Translations under genes and position numbers: made by a program
The notes under the pieces: generated by a model
Databases searched by the model: none
What the model saw: the letters and a program-made list of their open reading frames with translations, nothing else
What the model was told of the DNA's origin: nothing
Assembly (NCBI GenBank): GCA_963829965.1
Contig: CAWHLK010000023.1
Coordinates: 124,001 to 188,000 of the forward strand
Source of the DNA: DASXZH01 sp963829965
GTDB taxonomy: Bacteria; Armatimonadota; Fimbriimonadia; Fimbriimonadales; Fimbriimonadaceae
Direction: 5' to 3'
DNA length: 64,000 nt
Shown here: one piece after another, positions 8,889-17,193 of the stretch
How the letters are laid out: the number at the start of each line of letters is the position of its first letter
Position numbering within the stretch: position 1 is the first letter of the stretch

Positions 8889-10641
8889 GGGTGTTGTCCA
8901 ACACGCCGCTGCTGAACGCGCGGTACATGCCCGCGTACGCGCCGTTCTGCTTCATGAGTTCGTTGTGGCTGCCGGACTCGACGACCTCGCCGTGGTGCAG
9001 CATGAGGATACTGTCTGCCCGGGCCGCGCTAGTCAACCGGTGGGCAATAAAGAGGGTGGTGCGCTCCTGCATGATCTCGTCCAAAGCTTCTTGGACGATC
9101 TTTTCGCTAACTGCGTCAAGGCTGCTCGTGGCTTCGTCGAGCAGCAGAATAGTGGGTTTTCTTACTACCGCTCTCGCTATTGCTACGCGCTGCCTTTCAC
9201 CGCCGCTTAGACCGACGCCGCTCTCGCCAACGGTTGTTTGGTAGCCGTTGGGCATGGGATCGATGAACGTTTCCGCGTGGGCGGCCTTGGCCGCATCCTC
9301 GATTTCCTTGTCGGTGGCATCTTCTTTTCCGAGCCTGATGTTGTCCGCGATGGTGCCTGCAAACAAAAAGGTTTGCTGGGGCACAACGCCCACCAGAGAA
9401 CGGAGCCAGCTTAGCTTGAGCTCGGAAATGTCGACTCCGTCCAGCAATATCTCTCCGGTTGTCGGTTCGTAAAAGCGGAGAAGCAAATCGGCAATAGTGC
9501 TTTTGCCCGCGCCGCTGGACCCAACAAGCGCAAGGCTCGTATCCGGCTCGATAGTGAAACTCACATCGCGAAGGGCAACCGTTCCATCCGGATATGTGAA
9601 TGAGACGTTCCTGAACTCGACCTTGCCATGGACTTCGGAGAGGACTCGAGTGCTGCCTGTGTCCAAGCTCTCTTCCGGCTTGTCCAGAATCTCGCTATGG
9701 ATTCGGTCCGCCGCAACCTGAACTTGGTTGTACGTGCTGTTCACATAGCCTAGGGTTCGGAATCCTTGGTTGATAACGTCCATCGCCATCAGCACGGCCA
9801 AAAGATTGCTGAGGTCCAGATGTTTCGTGTGGGCGAGCCATCCGCAAATTAGGATCACCATGGCCAGCGCCACTGCCCCGATCAGTTCAACCAACGGCCT
9901 CAATGAGGAAAGCCTTTTGACTGCCCGCATTTGACTTTCGAAGCTCTTTTGAACCAATCCCATGTAGAGCCCGCGCGTCCGGTCTTCCGCCGAAAAAGCC
10001 TTGATCACGCGAACCCCGTACAGAGCCTCTTGGCTCATCGCGCTCAGCTCCGCCATGTCATGCTGGACCTCGGCCTGAGCGACCTTCATTTTCTTGCCGT
10101 TTCGGTCGATCAGGTAGGCCATGGCGGGGACAAAGAGCATCGCAGCCACGCCTAATTGCCATTGGTAATAGAGGACGGTGGCGATAGCGCCGACTGCCTT
10201 GATCGGGCCATCGATACTGTCCCTCACGATCATGACCGCGTTTTGGTAGAGCCCCACATCGTTGTTCATGATGCTTTGGAGCACACCCGCGCGCGTCTCG
10301 TTAAAGAAGGTGACCGGCATTCGCTGAAGCTTGTTGAAAATCTGCTCGCGCAGATCAACCGTTAGCAGCGAGGCCGCCTTGGACAGGTAGTAGGTCTGCC
10401 CTCGGGTGAACCAATACTTCATGCCGTAAAGCACCACGACGCTTAAGCTGATCCACGCCAGCTTCGTGAAGTCGTTGTTTTCAAGCGCTTTCACGGTGAA
10501 CTTCACGATGACGATGCCCAGCGTGGTGAGAAGGGAAGTGACGACCACGCAGGCGAGCCCCTGAAAGATGGGTCTTCGCTGTTTTTTTAGTTCGTCCTTG
10601 ATGCGAGGATCAAGGCTGACGAATATTTTGCGGCGTTTCAA
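8881..10641 (-). CDS. ABC exporter, fused TMD-NBD (MsbA-like)
   Basis: The 586-residue half-transporter has six predicted transmembrane helices (about residues 25-330) and a C-terminal NBD. The NBD shows Walker A GSSGAGKST, signature LSGGERQRVAIARA, Walker B ILLLDEATSSLDA and the H-loop in FIAHRLTSA. It would work as a homodimer flipping lipids or exporting hydrophobic molecules; MsbA-like lipid export is possible but not provable. It begins with TTG immediately after the asnS stop codon (TAA followed by TTG), so it is probably translated from the same transcript. Confidence 0.92.
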   Translation of the reverse strand: MKRRKIFVSLDPRIKDELKKQRRPIFQGLACVVVTSLLTTLGIVIVKFTVKALENNDFTKLAWISLSVVVLYGMKYWFTRGQTYYLSKAASLLTVDLREQIFNKLQRMPVTFFNETRAGVLQSIMNNDVGLYQNAVMIVRDSIDGPIKAVGAIATVLYYQWQLGVAAMLFVPAMAYLIDRNGKKMKVAQAEVQHDMAELSAMSQEALYGVRVIKAFSAEDRTRGLYMGLVQKSFESQMRAVKRLSSLRPLVELIGAVALAMVILICGWLAHTKHLDLSNLLAVLMAMDVINQGFRTLGYVNSTYNQVQVAADRIHSEILDKPEESLDTGSTRVLSEVHGKVEFRNVSFTYPDGTVALRDVSFTIEPDTSLALVGSSGAGKSTIADLLLRFYEPTTGEILLDGVDISELKLSWLRSLVGVVPQQTFLFAGTIADNIRLGKEDATDKEIEDAAKAAHAETFIDPMPNGYQTTVGESGVGLSGGERQRVAIARAVVRKPTILLLDEATSSLDAVSEKIVQEALDEIMQERTTLFIAHRLTSAARADSILMLHHGEVVESGSHNELMKQNGAYAGMYRAFSSGVLDNTLA

Positions 10642-12036
10642 TTAGAACTCTGCGCTGCCGGGAGTTCGGTGATAGGGGATGACGTCTCGGATGTTTTTCA
10701 TGCCGGTCACGTACATCAAATATCGCTCAAAACCCAGCCCGAACCCCGCGTGAGGCGCGCTTCCGTATCTTCTCAAGTCCAGATACCAGCCGTAAGCCTC
10801 TTCAGGAAGTTCGGATTCTCTTATTCTAGTGGTTAACACGTCCAGACGTTCCTCGCGTTGCGCACCACCGATGATTTCTCCAATGCGGGGCGCAAGCACA
10901 TCCATCGCGGCAACCGTTTTGCCGTCCTCGTTCTGGCGCATGTAAAAAGCTTTGATTTCCTTGGGATAGGCGGTAAGAATGACCGGGCGGCCAACTTTGA
11001 CCTCGGTCAGCCAGCGCTCGTGCTCGCTCTGAAGGTCGCAGCCCCAGGAGACGGGAAACTCAAACTTTTCTCCGCTTTGTTCCAGCATTTTGACTGCCTC
11101 GGTATAGGTGAGGCGCTCAAAGTTAGAGTCTACGACGTGCTGAAGCGTTCGTAGTAGATCGGGTTCAATTCGCTGGTTGAAGAACTCCAGGTCCGGGCGC
11201 ATTTGTCGAGCAAGTGCTGGATGGTTTCCCGCAGAAACTCTTCCGCGAGAGCCATGTTGCCTTCGAGATCGCAAAACGCCATTTCTGGCTCAATCATCCA
11301 GAACTCGGCAAGGTGCCTCGAGGAGTGGCTGTTTTCGGCTCGGAACGTGGGACCAAAAGTGTAAACGTTGGTGAGTCCAAGCGCCAGCGTCTCCGCCTCG
11401 AGTTGGCCGGAAACTGTCAGGAACGCGGCCTTGCCAAAGAAATCGTCGGCCACGTCTTGCGAGTGGAGTTTGAGGCCCTTTTCCGGTTCGTGTCCCAGCA
11501 GAGTGCTTACCGCGAACATCGCACCCGCCCCTTCGCAATCGCTGGCGCCGTGATGATTGGTCTGAATGCGGGCGAAGCCGCGATCGTGGAAGAACTTGTG
11601 GATGGCGAAAGCGGCTTCCGCACGAACGCGGAACACCGCGCCGAATGTTGCCGCGCACCCGCAGATGGGCAATCTCCCTAAGGAACTCAAAACTAGCCCC
11701 TTTCTTTTGAAGTGGATAAGTGGCGGGGTCGGCTTCGCCGTAAAGCTCCACTCCAGACGCGGCAAGTTCTACCGGCTGGCCTGCGGCAGGGGAATCGACG
11801 ATCTGGCCATCGAACCGGACACATGCGCCGGTAGTGATTTTCTTGAGCAAATCGGCGGGGACTTTTCCTTCATCTATCACGACCTGCAGATCTTTGAAAC
11901 AGGATCCGTCGCTTAGCTGGACGAAGCTGATGCCTTTGCTGTCCCGCCGGGTCTTTACCCAGCCGAACGCTGAAACTGGTGTTCCTGGCGGAACTTGAAA
12001 CAGATCGCGGATGTAGCTGCGGCGATAATCGATGAT
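10642..12036 (-). CDS. asnS: asparaginyl-tRNA synthetase, frameshifted as read
   Basis: Class II synthetase charging tRNA-Asn. An N-terminal OB-fold (FGWVKTRRDSKGISF) precedes the catalytic core, with motif 2 region FGPTFRAENSHSSRHLAEF and the C-terminal motif 3 region HAGFGLGFERYLMYVTG. The family signature is spread over three frames. One shift is near 11645 (between EIAHLRVR and FGAVFRVRAEA). The second is at the 11195-11197 run, where restoring one base gives DKCAPDLEFFNQRIE. Each half is otherwise well conserved. No ATG, GTG or TTG exists in frame between the upstream stop (12037-12039) and the OB-fold; the frame opens with ATC ATC after an AAAGG motif. Either the sequence has errors or a rare start is used. 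Confidence 0.85.
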
Positions 12037-12053
12037 CTACACCCAGCCTTTGG

Positions 12054-12284
12054 CTATTCTTCCGAGGCCTTTTTCTTTGCGGGCGCCTTCTTGGGCTTTT
12101 CGGCTGTTTCAGCAGCAGCAGCTTTAGCCTTGGGGGCAGCCTCCTTCTTCGGTGCTGAGGCTTTCGCGACCGGAGCTGTCACGGGTTTGTTCTCGTGAAG
12201 TTTCTTCAGTTCTCTGTTCGCTTCTTTAACTCGCTGCTCTTTGCGATGCCTTCTTTGTCTGAGCTCTTTGTTCTTTATCCGCAT
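12054..12284 (-). CDS. small Lys/Ala-rich basic protein
   Basis: The 76-residue protein has a strongly basic, probably helical N-terminal half (MRIKNKELRQRRHRKEQRV) and an Ala-Lys-Pro-Glu tail resembling histone H1 or the tails of some ribosomal proteins. It sits 18 bases upstream of the asnS frame on the same strand. Nucleic-acid or ribosome binding is plausible from composition only; I do not recognise a named family. Confidence 0.6.
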   Translation of the reverse strand: MRIKNKELRQRRHRKEQRVKEANRELKKLHENKPVTAPVAKASAPKKEAAPKAKAAAAETAEKPKKAPAKKKASEE

Positions 12285-12534
12285 TCTGGGAGATGAGGAT
12301 ACCCTGCCGAGAGCATTCAGGTTCGCCGGTACCTGCTTTCTACGCTTTGCAAAATCAATTTGAATTTCTTTTCCACATTGTGTTTCGCCGCTTGCTCCTT
12401 TGGAGTCTAAAATGAGTTAACCATGCATGAGGCTGATCAGCTGCAGTGGATTATTGCCGTCATCAACGTGACGGCGGTGTGTGTCGGCTTAGCCCTTGTT
12501 AAGCTCATCGTGGACAGCGCAAGGAAACGCACAA

Positions 12535-12771
12535 ATGCTGTTCGAAAAATTCGGCGAGATCTTGTTCGGGATAGTTCTCGTCAATCTGGTGATGATATTC
12601 GTCGTGATCGGGGCAATAATGCCGGCAGTTTGGAACTCCCAGGATGCTTCGGCGCCCATGGCCAAAACGGCGAAGAACAAGACGGAGAGAAGCCAGCAGG
12701 GAGCCAGTAGCGAATCCCCTGTATTGGCAGGCGCTTCGATGTTTACCAATCATCCCCTAAACAAGCGGTGA
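12535..12771 (+). CDS. small single-pass membrane protein, hypothetical
   Basis: The ATG at 12535 follows an AAGGAA Shine-Dalgarno-like motif eight bases away. The 78-residue product carries one clear transmembrane helix (FGIVLVNLVMIFVVIGAIM) and a polar C-terminal tail. An overlapping open frame starts at 12423 and also encodes a hydrophobic N-terminus (WIIAVINVTAVCVGLALV), so a second small gene or a frameshifted fusion is possible. The gene lies directly upstream of the sigma factor gene with a one-base gap. Function unknown. Confidence 0.4.
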   Translation: MLFEKFGEILFGIVLVNLVMIFVVIGAIMPAVWNSQDASAPMAKTAKNKTERSQQGASSESPVLAGASMFTNHPLNKR

Positions 12772-12772
12772 C

Positions 12773-14026
12773 ATGCACTTCGACACCAATCTCGACGTCC
12801 GGAGTACGGTTGACCGCGTCTACCGGACTGAATCTCGAAGAATCCTCGCCACTCTTATTCGCCTTGTCGGAGACTTTGAACTTGCCGAAGAAGGGATGCT
12901 TGACGCTTTTGCCTCCGCCCTGAACCAGTGGCCAAAAGAGGGCATTCCTGCCAACCCGCGGGCGTGGCTGATCTCGGCTGGAAGGTTCAAGGCGATTGAT
13001 GCGATTCGTCGCAAAACCCGGTATGACACCTCGGTTGCGGCGCTGGCGGAGAAGTTTGACGAAACCTTGCAGCCGGATGTCAATTTCGACGATGACACGG
13101 TCAAGGACGACACACTTCGATTGATTTTCACCTGCTGCCATCCGGCGTTGCCTCCGGACGCGCGCACTGCCCTTACCTTGCGGGAAGTTTGTGGATTGAC
13201 GACGGAAGAGGTTGCCCGCGCCTTTCTTATCTCCCCCACTACGGTAGCCCAACGGATCGTGAGGGCCAAGGCGAAAATTCGGAACGCGAAGATTCCCTAT
13301 AGGGTTCCATCTCCTGAAGACCTGCCGGAGCGGTTGGAAACGCTTCTCCAAGTCGTTTATCTGCTGTTTAATGAGGGCTATTCCGCCTCTTCAGGCGAGG
13401 CCCTAACTCGGCCTGACTTATCGGGCGAGGCTATCCGGCTTGGCCGTCTGGTTTTCGAATTGATGCCTGAAGCGGAAGTGATCGGGCTTTTGGCACTCAT
13501 GCTCTTGCAGGAGTCCCGTCGTAAGGCACGGACCTCGCCTACCGGTGATTTGGTTTTGCTGGACGACCAGGACCGCTCGCTTTGGAATCGTGAGCAAATC
13601 CAAGAGGGGCGGCAGCTCGTTCAGCGAGCGCTGGCAATGTCGGGGTTCGGCCCTTATAGTTTGCAGGCGGCAATTGCTGCCGTTCATTCGGAAGCGTCCT
13701 GCGTAGAGGATACCGATTGGAATCAAATCGTGGGTCTCTACGAAGTTTTAGCGTCCTTAGAGCCTTCGCCGGTAATCAGTTTGAATGGGGCAGTAGCCGT
13801 TGCCATGAGAGACGGGCCGGCTGCAGGGCTTGAAATTGTGGACGCGATCTTGGAGCGCGGGGATTTGGCCGATTACCATTTGGCTCATTCGGTTAGGGCG
13901 GAGCTTTGCAGGAGACTCGGGAGGATAGCTGAGGCGAAGAAGTCCTTTGCTCGGGCTCTAGCCCTTACAAAGCAGGGGCCTGAGCAACGGTTTCTGGCTG
14001 CCAAACTCGACGACTTGGAAAAATAA
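12773..14026 (+). CDS. ECF sigma factor, ECF42-type with C-terminal TPR region
   Basis: This 417-residue protein is far longer than ordinary ECF sigma factors. Sigma region 2 spans about residues 15-90 (NPRAWLISAGRFKAIDAIRR) and region 4 about 115-175 (LTLREVCGLTTEEVARAF with a helix-turn-helix). The following 240 residues contain the SAAF-like segment LLFNEGYSASSG and helical repeats ending in KLDDLEK. That architecture, followed by two DGPF/YCII genes, is the hallmark of the ECF42 group. In that group the C-terminal extension is needed for activity, no anti-sigma factor is encoded and the DGPF proteins are genetically linked. Confidence 0.92.
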   Translation: MHFDTNLDVRSTVDRVYRTESRRILATLIRLVGDFELAEEGMLDAFASALNQWPKEGIPANPRAWLISAGRFKAIDAIRRKTRYDTSVAALAEKFDETLQPDVNFDDDTVKDDTLRLIFTCCHPALPPDARTALTLREVCGLTTEEVARAFLISPTTVAQRIVRAKAKIRNAKIPYRVPSPEDLPERLETLLQVVYLLFNEGYSASSGEALTRPDLSGEAIRLGRLVFELMPEAEVIGLLALMLLQESRRKARTSPTGDLVLLDDQDRSLWNREQIQEGRQLVQRALAMSGFGPYSLQAAIAAVHSEASCVEDTDWNQIVGLYEVLASLEPSPVISLNGAVAVAMRDGPAAGLEIVDAILERGDLADYHLAHSVRAELCRRLGRIAEAKKSFARALALTKQGPEQRFLAAKLDDLEK

Positions 14027-14101
14027 GGGCCAGATTGTCGAATTTCTCCGTAGTCACGGCGACTAAAACTAGGAAAGGCGCTTAAGGCGCGAGGAGAAAA
14101 A

Positions 14102-14494
14102 ATGAAATTTATGATGTTCATGATGGTTCCGGCAGGAGACAAATACGAGTCCGGTGGCTTTGCGGAGAAAGAGGTCTTTGAAGCAATGAACAAGTTCAAT
14201 GCCAGGCTCCAGGAAGCCGGTGTGTTAGTCGATCTCAATGGCCTTCAACCTACGATGAAGGGCGCGCGAGTTAGGAAGGAAGGCGGGAACGTTTCCGTGA
14301 CCGACGGGCCGTTCACTGAAGTCAACGAGATCATCGGCGGATATTGGATGCTGGACGTGAAGTCCAGAGAAGAAGTGCTCGAGTGGGCGAAGCAAATTCC
14401 CGGCGAAAGCTGGTCGGTGCAGATTCGTCAACTCTATGAAATCTCCGATTTCCCGTCTGAAGTTCAGGAATTGTTCGCTGAAAAGCAGGAATAG
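14102..14494 (+). CDS. DGPF/YCII-domain protein
   Basis: The 130-residue protein has the YCII-related ferredoxin-like fold (MKFMMFMMVPAGDKYESG) and the DGPF motif in VTDGPFTEVNEIIGGYW. It begins after a GAGGAG ribosome site 75 bases downstream of the ECF42 sigma gene and precedes a paralogue. DGPF proteins are the conserved genomic partners of ECF42 sigma factors; their biochemical role is unsettled. The short spacer before it contains a palindrome-like GGCGCTTAAGGCGC. Confidence 0.88.
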   Translation: MKFMMFMMVPAGDKYESGGFAEKEVFEAMNKFNARLQEAGVLVDLNGLQPTMKGARVRKEGGNVSVTDGPFTEVNEIIGGYWMLDVKSREEVLEWAKQIPGESWSVQIRQLYEISDFPSEVQELFAEKQE

Positions 14495-14503
14495 GAGGAT
14501 CCC

Positions 14504-14851
14504 ATGAATTATCTGCTACTGGTTTACCGAGATGAGAACGATATGGGCCTGGACGCTCAAGCCATCAAAGGATGTGATGGCCTGGCTGAGCGCTTGCATG
14601 AAAAAGGCCAGTTGCTGTCCGGAGGCATTCTCCAGCCAACGGCGACTGCGACAAGCGTGCGCGTGCGGGATGGGAAGCGCCAAGTAACGGATGGGCCATT
14701 TGCGGAAACCCGCGAGCAGCTCGCGGGCTATATCCTTGTACAGGCGAACGATCTGGATGAGGCAATCGCAATCGCAGCTGAACACCCGGTTGCGAGAATC
14801 GGGACCGTCGAAGTTCGGCCGTTGAGGGAGTTGAACGCGTTTACGAACTAG
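14504..14851 (+). CDS. DGPF/YCII-domain protein, second copy
   Basis: This 115-residue paralogue of the preceding gene starts ten bases after its stop, behind an AGGAGG site. The YCII fold is evident from NYLLLVYRDE and the DGPF motif occurs in VTDGPFAETREQLAGY. The two DGPF proteins and the ECF42 sigma factor form one plus-strand module. The gene converges with the heptose kinase-like gene, overlapping by four bases. Confidence 0.88.
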   Translation: MNYLLLVYRDENDMGLDAQAIKGCDGLAERLHEKGQLLSGGILQPTATATSVRVRDGKRQVTDGPFAETREQLAGYILVQANDLDEAIAIAAEHPVARIGTVEVRPLRELNAFTN

Positions 14852-15819
14852 TCCATCGCGCGGATGGCTTCGATATCTGAAACGGACGGCGTGGCCACTC
14901 CAACGTGCCTGACTACGCTTCCCGCTGCTTGGGCAGCGAGCTCAAAGACTTCTTTTCGGAAACCAACCGCGGCAAAGCCAAGCGCGACCGCCGCAATCAC
15001 GGTGTCTCCTGCTCCTGCGGTGTCATAAACCTCGACTTTCGGCGCTTGCACAAACAAGCTCTCGCCGCCGCATGCGACCATCCCTGATTCGCCAAGCGTT
15101 ATTAAGATTGCTCCGGCCCGAGTCTTTTCCATTAACTGACTCGCAGCCCCCGCAGCGTCCTGGTCTGGGAGTCCTTGATATAGCCCCAGGGCCTCGGAGG
15201 CCTCGGACCTGTTCAAGCTTATGAGATCCGCGCCGTGGTAAAACTCGAGGCTTCTAGGCTTGGGGTTCACCATTGCCGGCTTCCCTTGAGCCTTGGCTTC
15301 TCCAAGCACTGCCCGCGCAACCTCCGCGGTTAGCACACCTTTCAGGTAGTCGCTCATCACGACGACGTCCACCCCGCTTACGGCGTGTTTCACTCCATCA
15401 ATGATTTTAAGTTGAACCGTTTCTTTTACCGGTCCATCGTCCTCTTGGTCGATGCGAAGAACTTGGTGGGTGTGGTCGGCAATCACGCGGGTTTTTCTCG
15501 TTGTGGCTCGGCTTTCGTCCCTCACGAGGAGAACTCCGGAAAAGCCATGCTCAAACAATGAGTTTTCGAGCAGGTTGCCGGCTTCGTCACATCCGGCCAC
15601 GCCGATTGTGTGGGTTTCCGCGCCGAGAGCAATGAGGTTCCTCGCAACGTTGGCTGCACCTCCGGGTACACGGGAGGTCCGGTGATGCTTGACAACCATT
15701 ACGGGCGCTTCCGGGCTTATCCTTGTTGCTCGGCCAAAAACGTATTCATCGAGCATGAGGTCGCCGATTACGAGGGCCCGCATGCCCTGAAATCGGTCCA
15801 GAAGCTCGCTAAGCCTCAA
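14848..15819 (-). CDS. PfkB-family kinase, HldE/RfaE1-like heptose 7-phosphate kinase
   Basis: The 323-residue ribokinase-fold enzyme matches the kinase half of HldE: VIGDLMLDEYVFGRATRISPE, the PGGAANVARNL loop and the C-terminal anion-hole motif DTAGAGDTVIAA. The expected reaction is phosphorylation of D-glycero-D-manno-heptose 7-phosphate to the 1,7-bisphosphate for LPS or S-layer heptose. The nucleotidyltransferase domain of bifunctional HldE is absent, so a separate RfaE2-like protein would be needed. Related ADP-heptose-type kinases are hard to separate without alignment. Its start overlaps the end of lgt by 11 bases. Confidence 0.87.
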   Translation of the reverse strand: MRLSELLDRFQGMRALVIGDLMLDEYVFGRATRISPEAPVMVVKHHRTSRVPGGAANVARNLIALGAETHTIGVAGCDEAGNLLENSLFEHGFSGVLLVRDESRATTRKTRVIADHTHQVLRIDQEDDGPVKETVQLKIIDGVKHAVSGVDVVVMSDYLKGVLTAEVARAVLGEAKAQGKPAMVNPKPRSLEFYHGADLISLNRSEASEALGLYQGLPDQDAAGAASQLMEKTRAGAILITLGESGMVACGGESLFVQAPKVEVYDTAGAGDTVIAAVALGFAAVGFRKEVFELAAQAAGSVVRHVGVATPSVSDIEAIRAMD

Positions 15820-16630
15820 CGGCGGCGACCTTCCCTTGATGGCTTTCGCGGAGCTTGCAGCAAAGGAGGATAACTACACCTGCGAGAATCACGACCAGAG
15901 CCGCGGCTTGGGCATCAGTGATGGGCAGGTTGCCCATATAGGTGGAAGTGGCGAGGCCGTCCTTCACTTGTTCCGCCGTTCCTGCCCGCCAGAATTCATA
16001 GATGAATCGTGTGGCGCCATGAAGCATCAGCATGATGGAGATGGAACGCCCGTAAGCCATTGTCCGGCGCTCCCAGAGGAGCAATATGCCAAAAGCGGCG
16101 ACGCTCATAAGTGAATCGTAGATTTGGGCGGGATGGTAAAGGCCTGGCAAATACCCCGTACCACTCGGGTTCAAAACTTTGATTCCCCAGGGCAAAGTGC
16201 AAATGCCGCCGTAGCAGCAGCCGTTCAGCAAGCAGCCCACGCGGCCGATGGCATTGCCGATCAAGAACGGACCCGACAGCGCGTCCATGGTTCGGACAAA
16301 GCTGACCTTTTTCCACCTGCAGTAGATTAAGAGGCCGAGAATGCCGAAAATCACGCCGCCAAAACTAGTGAGCCCGGCGAATTGGAGGCTGAAAATCTCT
16401 CTGTAGTTTCCCGCGTAATCTTTCCAGTCTTGAACGATGAAGAGGATTCGCGCGCCAAGGATTCCGAGGATAAGCGCCCAGAATGAAGCGTCATAAACGT
16501 TCGTGGGGGTTAGACCAAAGCGAGGCGCTCGTTTTCGAGCGATCCACAACGCCACGAAGAACGCGATCAACAGCATTACACCGTAGCTGTGAACCGGGAA
16601 TCCAAAAACTTTGAATAGGACTGGATACAT
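15809..16630 (-). CDS. lgt: prolipoprotein diacylglyceryl transferase
   Basis: Lgt moves a diacylglyceryl group from phosphatidylglycerol to the lipobox cysteine of prolipoproteins in the inner membrane. The 273-residue protein is polytopic (about seven helices), with the HSYG motif near residue 15 and the Lgt signature GNAIGRVGCLLNGCCYG around residues 125-141. Lipobox proteins elsewhere in the window (1487-3907, 28874-30171, 33236-34406) are plausible substrates. It overlaps the downstream kinase by 11 bases. Confidence 0.95.
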   Translation of the reverse strand: MYPVLFKVFGFPVHSYGVMLLIAFFVALWIARKRAPRFGLTPTNVYDASFWALILGILGARILFIVQDWKDYAGNYREIFSLQFAGLTSFGGVIFGILGLLIYCRWKKVSFVRTMDALSGPFLIGNAIGRVGCLLNGCCYGGICTLPWGIKVLNPSGTGYLPGLYHPAQIYDSLMSVAAFGILLLWERRTMAYGRSISIMLMLHGATRFIYEFWRAGTAEQVKDGLATSTYMGNLPITDAQAAALVVILAGVVILLCCKLRESHQGKVAAVEA

Positions 16631-16815
16631 GCTGATTGGGGCCTGAAGGACCCAATCAAGGATACCAGTCGGGACTGCGGTTTGTTCCCGGAGCTAGGAC
16701 CGGCGACTTGCCGCGAACTAGTTGCGTGACTAAGTCTAGAGGACAATAACACCTAAATAGCGACACCTCGCCCTTTGCATGCAGCCGTCATAGAAACCAT
16801 AGGGAGCAAGAAAGC

Positions 16816-17034
16816 ATGATGGTCTGGCGCAGAGGTTTTTCGCCCGAGCTCTATTCAAGGATACTGCTCGATCAGAACGATGAAGAAGATACGTTCGACG
16901 TGTTTGTACCGAACGACGACGAACTGGAATCGATTGCGGGGGCATTCGAAAGAGTCCACCGTTGTACAGTGATTCGGGATGGGAACGGGTACATCACGGT
17001 GTGCTTGCCGAGCGCCGATATGCCCGCTCAATAG
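16816..17034 (+). CDS. small acidic hypothetical protein
   Basis: The 72-residue protein begins ATG ATG behind an AGGGAGCAAGAAAGC stretch. It is acidic (QNDEEDTFDVFVPNDDELE) with no membrane segment. It stands alone on the plus strand between lgt and the cytochrome gene. I recognise no family. Confidence 0.5.
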   Translation: MMVWRRGFSPELYSRILLDQNDEEDTFDVFVPNDDELESIAGAFERVHRCTVIRDGNGYITVCLPSADMPAQ

Positions 17035-17060
17035 GACTTTGGGGAATAAAAAATGAGGGA

Positions 17061-17148
17061 ACCGGAAATCAGTAAGATAGGAACAATCGACTCTTGTTTC
17101 CCAAGTTTCCGATTCGCATTTTTGATTTCCAAGTTCTGTATTTCCGGT
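17061..17148. repeat. 88-bp inverted-repeat element upstream of the cytochrome gene
   Basis: Nine-base perfect inverted ends, ACCGGAAAT at 17061-17069 and ATTTCCGGT at 17140-17148, enclose about 70 bases rich in TTTCC and AAGTT words. The element fills most of the spacer between the 72-residue gene and the cytochrome b/c gene. It could be a regulatory RNA fold or a small repeat element; no copy elsewhere in the window was seen. Confidence 0.35.
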
Positions 17149-17193
17149 CCGCTAGAAGACTTGCGGCGCCGTTGGTGCGTATAACCCTAAGAC

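Noticed and set aside
12423..12710. 95-codon plus-strand frame at 12423
   Set aside because: Only its first 30 codons are hydrophobic; the rest is Arg-rich and antisense-like, and it overlaps the better-supported 12535 frame. A frameshifted small gene remains possible but unsupported.
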